Notes: generated from the letters alone by a model not told the origin. 64,000 nt of DNA from Lineus longissimus (GCF_910592395.1 NC_088312.1:13146001-13210000); one strand, 5' to 3'; positions 37,908 through 48,901 are shown, numbered from the stretch's first letter. Translations and numbers: made by a program.

Positions 37908-38243
37908 TTTTTATGGAAGAAGCATAGGTTCATTAAAAAACCACGTTTTCTTGATCAAGAACCAGGATTTTTAAACTTCTGTCTTGGTGTTGGGTCAATA
38001 TCGAGGCGTTTAGCAGCCCATGATCTGAGATCACTGGCTAATCATGGGGCTGTTCCCGATCTTTGCGAGTCTTGAACATTCCCTGCAGATCGAAGGGGCA
38101 TGAACCTGTGGAGCCCAATGAAGTCATTCTTGGCAAGTAATAAAAAGGCGTAGGAAAGGTAATTGAAAAATTCAAAATTCATAATCTGACTGAATTATCA
38201 CGCTTTTCCGTTGTTGACTCCGATGTTGACAAGAGTTAAGCTC
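37908..38243. other. Spacer between elements A and C
   Basis: About 340 bp of flanking DNA with no gene. The first part continues the AACCAGG..TTTTTA motif in which element A is inserted. Confidence 0.5.
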
Positions 38244-38459
38244 TGTACACACTGACAACATTTTCGGTAACATTTTCGGAAACATCTCGGCAACACACCT
38301 GGGCAACAAAAATTTGGCCCTGTATACACATGACAACATCCGACAACATGTTGGGCAACTTGTTATCGAATGTTTCTGAGAAAATGAGGATTTTGGACGG
38401 AAATTCATAAACAATGGAAGATTCCAAGAGAAGAAGATGTACTGTCGTGGGCCATAATT

Positions 38460-38690
38460 TTACGTATCCTGATTTAAAGACGGCAAAGAAGACGTAAAGA
38501 TGAGAAAAGAGTGTGGACAAGACCATGGATATATATCAGAGACCAGCATGGGGCCTACCACTGTCTCCTGTCTACTGTCATCCCATAAACAGGCACAACT
38601 TTCCCATACTGCGATAAGTTGTTCCACTTCACTTAATAACCATTCCTTGCTGGAGGCTGCTATTTCGACTACATCTTCTTCTTCTTCCAA
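38460..38690 (-). pseudogene. MADF-protein start remnant (element C)
   Basis: The peptide begins with an acidic stretch followed by KEWLLSEVEQLIAVWES and CLWDD, the first helix and conserved W-D of a MADF domain. Homology stops there because the rest of the frame is antisense to the transposase remnant. The internal deletion therefore joined the 5' ends of two oppositely oriented genes. Confidence 0.6.
38481..38588 (+). pseudogene. Harbinger transposase start remnant (element C)
   Basis: The frame reads RQRRRKDEKRVWTRPW and then RDQHGAYHCLLS, matching the corresponding N-terminal segment of the element B transposase (WFLRREQHGAYHCLL). It ends in a stop 35 codons after it starts. No catalytic part remains. 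Confidence 0.65.
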
Positions 38691-38821
38691 TACTGGGTTT
38701 CAGTCTAAGCAGACCATTAGTCCCAGGCGCATGTTGAACAGATAAAAGCTTGGTTGGTGGATGGTAAAAGTTGATAAAATGTAAGGTCGTGCAAGGTAAA
38801 ATAGTTAAAATCAGCGCTGGT

Positions 38822-41800
38822 CTAAGTGGTGAGCATCTTCCTGAAGGCGTCGGTGTTCTCGGCCGTCACTGTGGCTTCAGGTAGGCTGTTCCAGTCGACG
38901 GTCCTACGCGGGAAGAAGGAATTTCTTTGGGCCTCGGTGGTGGTGTGGTCCTGCCTGAAGGATCTTGAGTTGCCATGTCTGGTCCTTCTGGTTGTCGCGA
39001 TGAGGTGGTGTTCAACGACGACCTGCAGCTGGAGGATTTTGAAGAAGAGCAGGAGCCTGGCTTGGCGTCTTCGTTCCGCAAGGATGGGCCAACCTAGGGT
39101 GCCTATCATCTCGGTCACGCTGCTGGTGTTGTGGTGCCTGCCAGTTGCCCATCTGGCCGCTCTTCTCTGGACCATCTCTAGTTTGTGGACTTCGTTCTGG
39201 TAATGTGGATCCCAGACTGGTGCTGCATATTCTAGCTTGGGTCTCACTAAGGTGGTGTAGGCTTGGGATTTAAGTTTTTGATTAGAGGTTCTAATGTTTC
39301 TTCGTAAAAAGGCAAGAGTGGAATTTGCTGACTTGGCGGTGTTGTCAATGTGTTCTTTCCATTTTAGGTCCTTGGTGAAGGTTATGCCCAAGTATTTGGC
39401 AGAGTCGACCTTGTCGAGGCAGTGGCCGTGAAGGTGGTATTCAGGCGGTGGTCTTGCTCTTCCTCTCGATATAGGCAGAAGTACACATTTCTTAGGGTGG
39501 AATTCCATGAGCCATTCACTTTCCCAGACCTCGAGCGCGTGGAGGTCGGCTTGAAGCTGTTTTTCATCGCATCTTGATTTTATGAGCCGGTACACGATTG
39601 TGTCATCCGCGAATAGGCGTACGTGGGACCTGACACACTCAGGAAGATCATTAATGTATATCAAGAATAACAGAGGGCCAATGACGGAGCCTTGGGGAAC
39701 TCCTGATGTAACTGGTTCGTTCCTTGAGGCCTCCCCTTCTATGACAACCCGCTGCTTGCGTCCGGTTAGAAAGTTGTTGATCCAGCTTCGGGCTTGCTTT
39801 GAGATGCCATATCGCTCTAGTTTGAGGAGGATCCTTGCATGCGAGACCTTGTCGAAGGCCTTGCTAAAGTCCATGATGATAGCATCGGTTCTTTGGCCAG
39901 GGATGAGCTCTCTATGGACTTGGTCAACAAACTCGATTAGTTGGGTCTCGCATGACCGCTTTGCCCTGAATCCGTGTTGACGGTTGTGCAGGATGTTGTG
40001 GTTCTCAAGGTGCTGCATGGTGTTGCTTGCAATAACATGTTCGAGTAACTTGCTGCATACGCACGTTAGGGATATTGGTCGGTAGTTTGCCGGGTCGCTC
40101 TTGTTACCCTTTTTGTAGACGGGTACTACGTTGGCCTGTCTCTAGTCTTGCGGTACCTCTCCTGTGTCGAGGGATCTCTGGAATATCAGCTGGAGGATGG
40201 GGGCGATGCTGGTTGCCAGTGTTTTAAGTACCTTCGGGCTGAGCTGGTCTGGGCCGGCAGCTTTGTGGGGCTTGAGGTCTTTTAGGAGTTTGAGGATCCC
40301 CTGTGTTGACACATGGATGTTTGGCATCGGGGGGGTCTTTTTCTCAGCAATGTTTTTGCACAGCTGTCTGAGTGATGGTGGTGTGACTCTGCTGAATACA
40401 GACAGGAACTGGTTATTTAGTAGCTCTGCCTTCCTTGACTGTCTACCACCGTATCGCCGTTAGGGCTCTTCATCTGCGGTATTCCTATGCTGTCCCACTT
40501 GGTGTGTTTGATTAGGGTCCAAAACCTCTTGTTTGCTTTTGTCCTGTCCTCCATGCTATTGGTGTTTGGGGTGAGGATGTCTTCGATGTAAATCCAGTAG
40601 GACTGTCTGATCTTCTTTTGTATCTTGGCCCTCAGTTCACGATGTTTTTGACTGTCCTGGCGTGAGTAGTTGTTCTTGTGCTTTCTTTTGCTTAGTGCTG
40701 TGCTCTTCTTCATCAGCTTGCGTATGGGATTCGTTATCCACGGCTTTTGATCTTTGCGCCTGGCGGTCTTGTGTGGTATGTTGGCGCTGATGGCATCCGA
40801 TAGTGCGTTCTTAAGGGATGTCCACATCATTTCGACAGTGCTTCCTGCTTTGGCCCTCAGCTCATTGTAGACGTTGTCCATGGCGTGTTCCATTTTAGAC
40901 CAATCCGCCTTTTTATACAGAGGGATTTGTCTTGGTGTCTGCTTGAGCCTGTGCGGGGGGAGAAGACCGTCGATGAGAACCGCTTTGTCGTGGTCCGATA
41001 TGCCTTCAACTACTTTCCAGTTGGATATTAGTGTCTCGTTGTTGGTGAGAAAGAGATCTAGGGTGTTGTTGGCTCTGGTTGGTTCGGTGATCATTTGGGT
41101 CAGTCCTGCATCATCAAAGATATCTTGGAAACGACGCTGTATCCCTACGTTGCTGGCATCCTTCTTCATTGAGTTGGATCTCCAGTCGATATCTGGGAGG
41201 TTGAAGTCTCCGGCTATCCATAAGTTGGTGGTGGCGGACGGAGGTAGGCGCTGCAGAGCGGTTTCGAAGGCATCACAGCTGGTTGAGTTGGCTGTGTGGG
41301 GATGGTAGAAACCTCCAATGATTATGTTCTTATCCACCTTCAGGCTGATCTGGACCCAGAGGATTTCACAATCTGTGTCCAGGTTTGGCATGATGCTGCT
41401 CGCGATTTCGCTTTTCACTGCAATCATCACACCACCTCCTAGGTTTTTGGCATTTCGGTCCTCTCTGAAGATGTTGTACTTGGCCGAAATTTGGTCTGGG
41501 GCCCCTATTTCTCCATTATTAATGCTGCTTGTCAGTTTGGTCTCCGTGGCGACGACAATGTCCGGGTCATGAGTATCGACTAGGTGCTGAAAACTACCAC
41601 GCTTGGAACTGATCGAGTTGCAATTCACGTTGAGGCGTCTCAGTTGTCTTCCTGGGGGCGTCGGCGTGGGAGCTCTTGCTTTGGGTTTGGGTCGCTTAGG
41701 TGTTGAGGCGCGGACTGGGCTGCCTGGGACGCTCAAGGAGGGAGAAGGAGGTCGTGGCCTGCATACGTCTGCCGGGATGGGCTGGCTTAGGTGGCTGGGA

Positions 41801-42330
41801 GTGGGCGCGAGGGTCGCGGAGAGGTTTGCGGTCATCTGACTGATCGAGTTGGCTGGGCTTGGAGTGATGATCGCGAAGGGATTTCCCGTTTGGATGGGGG
41901 GGGGGGGGGCACTTTGTAAGATGCTGTGATTTAGATTGGCACATATGGGACAGAACCACAGAGCACTAGAGCCCTTAAACCTTTCATACGATTCATCCCC
42001 AATCCCCATACACATAGTGTGTAACCACTTGTTGCAGTCATCACAACACAGCGCAGCATCAGTGTCTTTTACTGCTCGTTTGCAGTCAATGCACGGGTAT
42101 TTGGGTGGCCTACCCCTCGGTCCTGGGTTTGTTTCCACGTCACCTCCCAGAATAATCAAGTGTATGAGCAAAAGAGAGACATACTTGCTTGGCTTGATTG
42201 TCAACGACGGGATTAGCTGCGCTTTGGTGCCCTGTTTCGCTCGAAAATCGACAGACACACTTCGTCCGTTCTTCCCGAAAAGGTCACAATTGATACAGCC
42301 GTATGCACCGCGGCTAGGAGACACACACAC
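38822..42330 (-). pseudogene. LINE polyprotein: 2A, PHD finger, endonuclease, reverse transcriptase
   Basis: The 637-codon upstream frame (42330-40417) holds GDVETNPGP at residues 63-71. A Cys4-His-Cys3 PHD finger follows, about residues 79-131 (CIDCKR, CCDDCNKWLHTMC, WFCPIC). A proline-rich linker leads to the endonuclease, about 233-465, with VATETKL, IAGDFNLPDIDW and ISDHDKAV. A one-base shift near 40445 moves to the frame SRKAELLNNQF. An in-frame TAG at 40142-40144, where the family has tryptophan after GEVPQD, precedes the RT core: AIIMDFSKAFDKV, GVPQGSVIGPLLFLIYIND and the catalytic RLFADDT. The endonuclease nicks target DNA and the RT copies the RNA there. The two lesions should block the present copy, but it is otherwise well kept, so it is young. 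Confidence 0.85.
42118..42144 (-). other. 2A ribosome-skipping motif GDVETNPGP
   Basis: The motif fits the D-x-E-x-N-P-G-P consensus exactly and follows a hydrophobic run (YVSLLLIHLIIL). 2A sequences at the N-terminus of LINE proteins are known from sea urchin and lancelet retrotransposons. In the family the peptide makes ribosomes release the chain before the final proline, separating an N-terminal leader from the enzyme. Confidence 0.85.
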
Positions 42331-42744
42331 GGCAATGCCGAGAACCGTTTGGCTGTCTTCATTTTCTTTGCTATCGTTGCGCGAGATAAAGCGTCCTTAG
42401 ATCCGAGAAACATGGCGGCCCTTTGTTTTCAAGTGGCGCGGAGAAGGTCTGGCATAAAAGTGTCCGATCTGCCTGATTTCTAGTATCGATTTCCTCAGAA
42501 TCTTCAGGATACAATCTAACTACTTTTACCCTGCACTACCTTGAGATTTGATACAAGGAAATGTATTTTAAAGGCTGATATAATGCGGAAAATTTGGAGA
42601 GGCTTCAGGTAGATCATGTGATTTGTGGCCTATTTCTGTTACCGAATGTTTCCGAACTGTACACACTGCCAACATTTTCGATAACATCGCACCTGGACAA
42701 CATGTTGGCCAACATGTTTCCCAAAATGTTGTCAGTGTGTACAT

Positions 42745-43335
42745 CTACCCTGTGACGTATTGGTGTACATGTAGATATCTTTTTTTCGACGTCACGCTGC
42801 TGGTGCTTGATTATCTGCTACTGCGACGATAATGGCAATGACGTTGCGTCGTGATAGGGGGGTGTCGTGAGCTCGGATCTTGGCCTGCAGTCATTTGGCG
42901 GGAAAAGTCTTTGGCGCCAGGACTTGTGCCTATCTAAAATAAATAAAATGATTTTTTCTACTATCTAAGAGCTGAAACTAAATTGGAAAAGCATCGAACA
43001 CGTTCAGAAAAATAGTTCACTGATGAACTAGAACAATAACAAACATACTGCAGAAAAGAGCCGCCCATTTTCACAAGGAAAATATCCGCATTGACAATAA
43101 ATCATTTTTCTATAATAATTAATTTAATCTATAGAGTTTGGCACAAGGCTGGGGCATCCTTCGTAAAAGACTTGGTGGGTGAATATGGGCGCTTCTATTC
43201 ATATGAGAGGTTTCTTGATTATTTCGGCGCGCATTGACACTCATTTTCTTGCTTATCATTCGGTTATAGAAGCTATTCCAAAAAAAGGGGAAGCGGGAAA
43301 TGAAATTATCAAATCTCTAAGTCACACCAATTGAA
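42745..43335. other. No gene recognised
   Basis: AT-rich flank of element C, up to the LINE relic. Nothing notable. Confidence 0.45.
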
Positions 43336-43339
43336 ACCC

Positions 43340-43871
43340 TCTGCCATATTGGCAGTGCAACGAAATATTTTTACAATCTAGGAATCAAATCTTCTGCAAC
43401 GACACCTATAAAAGCCATTGATAAATGGAGATCCATGGAGCTTGAGGAGGAGGAGTGGAGCTGGTCCACTTCTTTCAGTCAAGGTCTAAAATGCACCAAA
43501 AGAGACAAAATCGAGATTCTTTCAGCTCAAAGTTCTTCACAGAATTCTGCCAACTAACTCGCCACTATTCAAATATCGCCTGAGGGAAACAAAGTCTTGC
43601 TCATTTTGTGAACTGTACACTGAGAAGCTAGAGCATCTTTTTTGGGAATGTGCCTTAGTTACACCCACCTGGCTACAATTGGGAGAGTGGCTACAAGTTT
43701 GTACCTAGTGCCACATCTGTACTTCTTGGTGATGTTAGTATTCCAGAACCTATCCCTCATGTTTTACTTATCGCCAAAGAGTATATCAACAACACTAAGC
43801 TACAAGGTCGGTCCCGTCCTTTAAATCGCTAAAGGCCTATTCGTCATAATAATAATAATAATAATAATAAA
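43340..43871 (+). pseudogene. LINE 3'-end relic with zinc-binding (zf-RVT) motif
   Basis: A decayed C-terminus of a non-LTR polyprotein. About 43361-43540 reads NLGIKS..ATTPIKAIDKW and then a segment ending in a frameshift. 43541-43708 is open and reads RILPTNSPLFKYRLRETK followed by the Cys-Cys-His-Cys knuckle CSFCELYTEKLEHLFWEC and TWLQLGEWLQ. This knuckle is typical of L1/Tx1-type and related LINEs, so the relic differs from the L2/CR1-like element nearby. A (TAA)n microsatellite at about 43847-43870 is the likely 3' tail. Nothing remains of the RT core. Confidence 0.7.
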
Positions 43872-44806
43872 CTTTTATTAATGATTAAGGCCATGACTGC
43901 ATGGTTGAAAAACAATATACAAGCCATTCAACATGTTTATTCGTACTCGGAAGGTCTTGATGTTAACATCCTTACTACTATTCCGACATCTGGCGGTTTT
44001 GGGACGATTTGATGTATCAGCTTTTTATGTGACTTACTTAGCTTTTCATTCATAACCACTGCCATGTAATATTTTTGATGGGCAACTTTCTAATTCTATA
44101 CGACTTTTATTAGAAATAACGTGTTGATTACAAAAGCCGCCCATTCCTTTAATTACAAATCACGTAATGAATTTCAACCTTACCCTAATTAGCAACCGAT
44201 TGTCAGTACTGCACACTGCCTTAGATGGGAGAGACAAGTTCATCAGTGATTAATAATGGGAAATTATGACCAATCTCTCGAAATCGACAAGACATGTCAG
44301 AACTTCCCAGTGATTTTTCCCGCTGAAGACACATCAGAGCACAAAGGAGAAACGGCATGGATTGTTGGACCGATCTGAAAGCTGATAGATTCTTTCTGAT
44401 ATAAAGATCCTACCCTATTGTTCAATCAGGATAAGGTTTACAACCACAGTACAAGATGTACATGTTTATGGACCAATACAGAGCTCTAGAGTGCAAAGTT
44501 GATTGTATTTGCAGGAAGCACCTCCATTTGGCCTTGGATCGTTGGTGTACTGGCAAAGCGACTGGTACTTCCATGGGAAATTACATCATTTGGCACAAAA
44601 CGAGTAATGACTAATCATGGCCTTAATTCATACGGAAGACCACTTTTACCCTGATCCCTGCCACCATTTTTCATCGCTTTGCACCCGTCCAGGTGATTAC
44701 CATCATTATGTACTCTAACTTCCTCTGACTAACTAGAACCAGAAGTTTTAAGGTAGCAGGAAGGGGTGGGCGTTTGTGGTTTCTGAGTGTGAGGGGGTTA
44801 TAGTGG
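43872..44806. other. No gene recognised
   Basis: Intergenic DNA without convincing open frames or repeats. Confidence 0.45.
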
Positions 44807-44869
44807 TGTCTGTTGACTGTGCTTTAAGAGAGACAGGGCCAGTCTCTCTTAAATCACAGTCAACAGACA
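44807..44869. repeat. 28-bp-stem hairpin
   Basis: Arms 44807-44834 and 44842-44869 pair over 28 bases with one mismatch around a 7-base loop (AGGGCCA). The long, nearly perfect stem suggests a foldback element or a recent inverted duplication. Confidence 0.85.
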
Positions 44870-45046
44870 TGTGGTTTCAGTATTAGGTCTTTCATTGTAG
44901 CAATGCGAAAATGTAAGTAATTTTGGTTTGGTACGTCCTTTGTTATGACCAAGTAGCTTCTAGAGTGACTCAACCACTCACTCTCTTGATTACAGCGGCC
45001 GCCTCAGCGCCACCACGCGGGGCCTAATGGTATTAGGCTAAGAAGC

Positions 45047-45653
45047 TTCACGCGATATGCACCATTCTGGGAAAACTCAATGAGGAAGTATGCTCATTAG
45101 CATAATCTATTCTTAGCTCCAGCTCGAGGTAATCTTGGGCAGTGTTTCTTCGGGCTACATACATTTTGGTGGAAAACGTCTAGTACAAAGAACGCCTGGC
45201 TTGCGCCAGACTAATAAGTGAAGGAGGTCTGGCTGCGCGAGACTATTGTGATAAAAATCACCATTACAGAGTCTCTGCGACGTAGGCATATACTTTTTAC
45301 AAGAAGAACCATGCCGTCCCAAGCTTCGCGCGATATGGACCATTCTCGGAAAACTCAATGAGTAAGGTATGCTCATTAGCATAATCTATTATTAGCCCCG
45401 GCTCGAGGTAATCTTGCGCAGTGTTGCTTCTGCCCACATACATCGTGCTGGAAAACGTCTCGTACGAAGAAGGTTTGGCATGCGCCAGACTTATAAGTGA
45501 AGAACTTCTGGCTGCGCGAGACTTCTGTGATAAAAATGACCATTGTAGTCTGGTATGCGCTAGACTAATAAGTGAAGAACTTCTGCCTGCGCGAGACTAC
45601 TGTGATAAAAATGACGGTTGCAGAGACTCTGTGACGTAGGCATATATTTTTTA
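45047..45653 (+). repeat. ~276-bp tandem duplication with an internal 75-bp repeat
   Basis: Two diverged units begin CTTCACGCGATATG (45047) and CTTCGCGCGATATG (45323). Both carry GGAAAACTCAATGAG, CTCATTAGCATAATCTATT, GCTCGAGGTAATCTTG and the short palindrome GTCTGGCNNGCGCCAGAC. In the second unit about 75 bp holding TAAGTGAAGAACTTCTG and GCGCGAGAC is repeated once more. Units end at GACGTAGGCATATA. An open frame across it (45421-45639) is periodic because of the repeat and is not a gene. Confidence 0.75.
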
Positions 45654-46477
45654 CAATTAAAAATGCTCTCAAAAGACGATATGGAATGATTTTTTATTAA
45701 CATTTCCTGAACTACTCTAAAACCTTGTTTTTATGGGTACAAGTGTCCACCTCATTAAAATCTTGCGTGACCGGCCCAATTATTTCACATGCATGGTGTC
45801 TTTACAATGGGACCTTACCATGATTGGCTAAGGTCGGGTTCTCTATGAATGTCTGAAGGAACTTCGCTCAGTCGCTTGTCGGGTCGTGAAATCGACATGT
45901 AGTCTGGATTTGAAATTGATCCCATTGGGTGAGAAGGCCTATTGCAACTCGCGGTTTTATACAGGGTGGCTCCAAAATAATCGGTGAATTGATTTATTGG
46001 GATTGGATGGTTTGGGGCGAGATCTGGGATAAATGCGAGTTTTAGGAAATCCTAAGACTAACGTTACTGTTAGCGCTTGTATAGTATGGACTTGTCATGT
46101 AAGAGTGCTTTCACGAGAGGTTAAGAACTGGCTCCGATAACACAATCCCTAGCGTTAACACCACCTTTTACGCTAAAAATGCACATGAAAACCTGTGTTA
46201 ACGTTAGCGAATGCTAGGCTTACGGTGCCAGTTCCGAACATAAGAATTACTCTAGAGTTCCACAGGTTTTGGATAGGGTAATTGTCGAAAAATCAAGTAA
46301 ACAAGATTCTCCTTTCATAGTCATTTATTCTACTTGAATACTTACTTATCACAATTAAGATTGCTGTTTCCACCATTTATCCAAAGATTACTAGAACAAT
46401 TCTGAAACACTAATTAAGGACTCTTGCAGTAGTTACCCCCAAATCCTAAACAGACACTTTAATCTTTACATGTCATA

Positions 46478-47890
46478 ATGCTCAACGTCCAAATGATAAG
46501 AGTTCAGTCCATATTGATTTCGTCCCTTTCAACCTGTACGAATTCCAAACCCGGTTCCTCATCTTCCTCCTCCTCCTCAAGGTTGGGGAATGGCCCAGCT
46601 TCAATAGGGACCGGTCGCAATGCCATCTCAAAACCTTTTTCAATCACGGCCGGCCCCATCAACAGCAGCCCAAGCCTCACTTACAACGGTGACAACATCC
46701 ATCAGCTAAATTGGTTCGCATCGGCCCTCTCTATCCGTGTGGTTCTTTTTCCATGCTTTCCACCTCTTGCGCACATGGTTCTTGACGGATCTCATGACAG
46801 TCAGGTCCAGGGGTTGGACAAGTGATGTACAACCGGCGGGAATGAAATCGAGGATTCCCCCAAGGTTCATTCCCGCCGGTTCATAGTTTGCACACCGACA
46901 TTTTCCGTTCGATGAACCCGGTACCGATCGACCAGTAACAAAAACTGTTCAGCCTCTTCTGCGGTTATATACGGTTGGAAGGCGTGTTCGAACCAATGTT
47001 CGGCTGTCTCCTCCTTCATCCAACCTGTTGCTGATGAAGTTATGACCACGTTTTCTGGTAGCTCTTGGTCCGCCAAGGCTGCAAGCTGCCTGACAAATCC
47101 TTTATTTGGGAAAGTCACGTGAGTCGCCACTTTTCCGCCGGTTGCAGTGATTGCAAGAGTAACTGTACTTCCAAGTTTGGTGTTGGACATTGAGGTGCGG
47201 ATTTCCACGGACTTTGCTCCCTTTATGCTGCATGTGTACGTTGGTCGTAGCTCAAACAAGGCAAACGTTTGATCCATGTTAAAGAGAAGTCTCATCGGAA
47301 TTTCCAATCGGTCGATCGTGTCTCTGAACTCTTGCACACAATTGGTGGCATCAGCTGGGAGGGTGGTCGTATTTTTGTTAGCTTTCCGGAATGAAATTTT
47401 TCTTCTGGTCCATAAAGTTCGCCACCCAGCCGTTCGAAGCGTGAAATTCGTGCATGACTGGTCGAGTCCGGATGAAATCTTATCTATCGTCAGCGGGTAA
47501 CGCGTGCCACTAGTCTTCGAAAATTGACATAGCTTTCTCTTGGATGTCTTCGACGGCGACAGGCAGCCTTTTTTCTCTGACCCCTCTAAACCAGACGATT
47601 AGTCTCTCTTCAACATCAGGCCAAAGACCAACGTTCCCCTCTTTTACGTGTCGAACTTTGCCTTTTCCTTCACCAGCTTTTTCTTCTAGTTCTTACAAAT
47701 TCCATTTCTGCATTGTTCGGACTGAGATTCCATAGTGTTCTGCAAATTCACGCATACTGCTGACGGTTCCGTCCAACAGAGCAGCCTTAAGGTCCTGCAA
47801 GTAGGCTATTTTCTCTCTAACTGTATAACTTCTCCGGCGTTTTCGCAATGGCTCTTGACGATCCATCTTCACAATTGGCAAAGTGAGCAA
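46478..47890 (-). pseudogene. Tigger-like transposase (CENP-B HTH plus DDE), broken
   Basis: From 47890 downward the reading starts near MDRQEPLRKRRRSYTVREK with a psq/CENP-B-type helix-turn-helix (EFAEHYGISVRTMQKWNL). It then changes frame to the second helix-turn-helix region (VEERLIVWFRGVREKRLP; ASNGWVANFMDQKKNF). The DDE core lies in the 47337-46867 frame: LLFNMDQTFALFEL, then SSATGWMKEETAEHWFEHAFQPYI and FLLLVDRYRVHRTE. The C-terminus resumes at about 46860 with GGILDFIPAGCTSLVQPLDL and an acidic tail near 46560. Stops and frameshifts are frequent. The same blocks in the same order occur at 25.6-26.1 kb, so the two copies belong to one family. Confidence 0.78.
46831..46881. repeat. 15-bp inverted repeat inside the Tigger transposase
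   Basis: AACCGGCGGGAATGA (46831-46845) and its exact complement (46867-46881) flank 21 bases. The first copy encodes the conserved FIPAG part of the transposase. The second lies about 12 codons earlier in the reading direction and is not expected from the family, so it looks like a small inverted templated insertion. Confidence 0.7.
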
Positions 47891-48188
47891 CTGAAACTAG
47901 ATACCCGCTTATACAGGCCTAGGATGACCCTGAGGACATATGGGAAAGAAGACAGCCACTCTTGCGCAATTGGTGACAAAACCTATCAGTCGAAACGATC
48001 GTCGTAATCGGCCATGGACACCTTGAAATTGGCCATAATGAAGTCGACCAGATGTCATTCTGCCTCGGTGGTAGGCCCATTGGCCATGCCTTTGAATAGA
48101 TCTTAGTAGCCCTTTTATAGTGCGATTTGGGGGCGTGATCTATTCCATGGACTGGAATATTGGATGTGTACCCATAAAAACAAGGTGT

Positions 48189-48413
48189 TAGAGTATATAC
48201 ATTCTTATTATCACTTTACATATATAGGTCGGCGTTAGGTCGCGTGATTTTCTTTCCTCGCGACACTATACAGCAAAATAGTTACAACCCCACAATCGCG
48301 CTATAAGTCCATACATAACAAGGCCACGGTGGCCCGTTAAAAATGTTTCGCCAGCTTCACTATTTTGCCGCTACGCGGCGCGTTGGGTCCTTGCTACTAG
48401 CTTTTTAAAAAGA
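48189..48413. other. Spacer, nothing recognised
   Basis: Short non-coding stretch between the Tigger element and the duplicated segment. Confidence 0.5.
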
Positions 48414-48420
48414 CGATAGA

Positions 48421-48595
48421 CCGTGTATTGTGCCAGAATGGTATTCTTTTAACTGCTTGTGTCGCAGTGTCAATGACAGGTTAATCTTGCCGACAACGAA
48501 ATTGGCAGGATGGGATAATCATAAGATGCCTCAATCTCAAACAAGGACGCCAGGTTCAAATCCAAGTAAAAAAAGAATAGGAAAAACAATTTTTC
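48421..48595 (+). repeat. SINE-like sequence with B-box motif (copy 1)
   Basis: It contains GGTTCAAATCC, a good polymerase III B box, downstream of a weak A-box region, and ends in an A-rich tract. The same sequence is present in copy 2 of the segmental duplication (about 61632-61800). The open frame across it is not a gene. Confidence 0.4.
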
Positions 48596-48901
48596 CTCTT
48601 TTCAGGTTCGTATACTGTATCGTGTACCATGCATGATATCCACAAATGCAAAGAAATCACACTCTTATGATTTTCCCAGGAAGAAGGTTACACTCACCAC
48701 GGAGTTAACCGCAGTCTGCGCACTAACTGATTTGCGTTTGGCCTCGGAAACTTCTCGCAACTTTTGGCCAAGCCTTTCCGGGCAAATTTTCTCCGGTGCC
48801 GGTGCTTCAGTGTCATGTGTCATCACCACTTGTGTAAACTAACGGCGTCAACCATTAACAGTCGACGTGATTCAGTTTTCAGTTTTTTTTCTCCCGAAAT
48901 A

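Larger units (their letters stand above)
38800..42420 (-). mobile_element. L2/CR1-like non-LTR retrotransposon, nearly full length
   Basis: Minus-strand LINE inserted in element C. In order it has an N-terminal hydrophobic segment with a 2A motif, a PHD finger, an apurinic-type endonuclease and a reverse transcriptase. The ends are approximate: the coding part ends at 38822 and a short 3' tail follows. No poly-A tail is present, as expected for this clade. A weakly similar AAGGTCGTGCAAGGTAAAAT block occurs near 38784 and inverted near 42520, of unknown meaning. Only one frameshift and one stop interrupt it. Confidence 0.8.
38244..42743. mobile_element. Internally deleted Harbinger-like element C, split by a LINE
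   Basis: Inverted ends TGTACACACTGACAACATTT (38244) and its complement ending at 42743, with subterminal ACAACATGTTG palindromes. The left part (38244 to about 38780) holds fused remnants of a Harbinger transposase start and a MADF start. The right part is about 42480-42743. Between them lies the L2/CR1-like LINE. At the right end a second copy of the terminus (from 42658) makes an 86-bp hairpin. The loss of both gene bodies makes it a MITE-like derivative that depended on an intact relative. Confidence 0.7.
45720..48188 (-). mobile_element. pogo/Tigger-like DNA transposon, decayed
   Basis: Inverted ends sharing ACCTTGTTTTTATGGGTACA lie at about 45722-45741 and 48168-48187, each next to TA, the target site of this superfamily. 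The length of 2.47 kb is normal for Tigger elements. It encodes one transposase on the minus strand, now pseudogenised. The symmetry continues a few bases outward (ACTCTAA on the left, TTAGAGT on the right), so the exact border is uncertain by some bases. Confidence 0.8.

Noticed and set aside
40874-41839. Plus-strand ORFs over the LINE
   Set aside because: Antisense shadows of the endonuclease and linker coding region, which has clear catalytic motifs on the minus strand.
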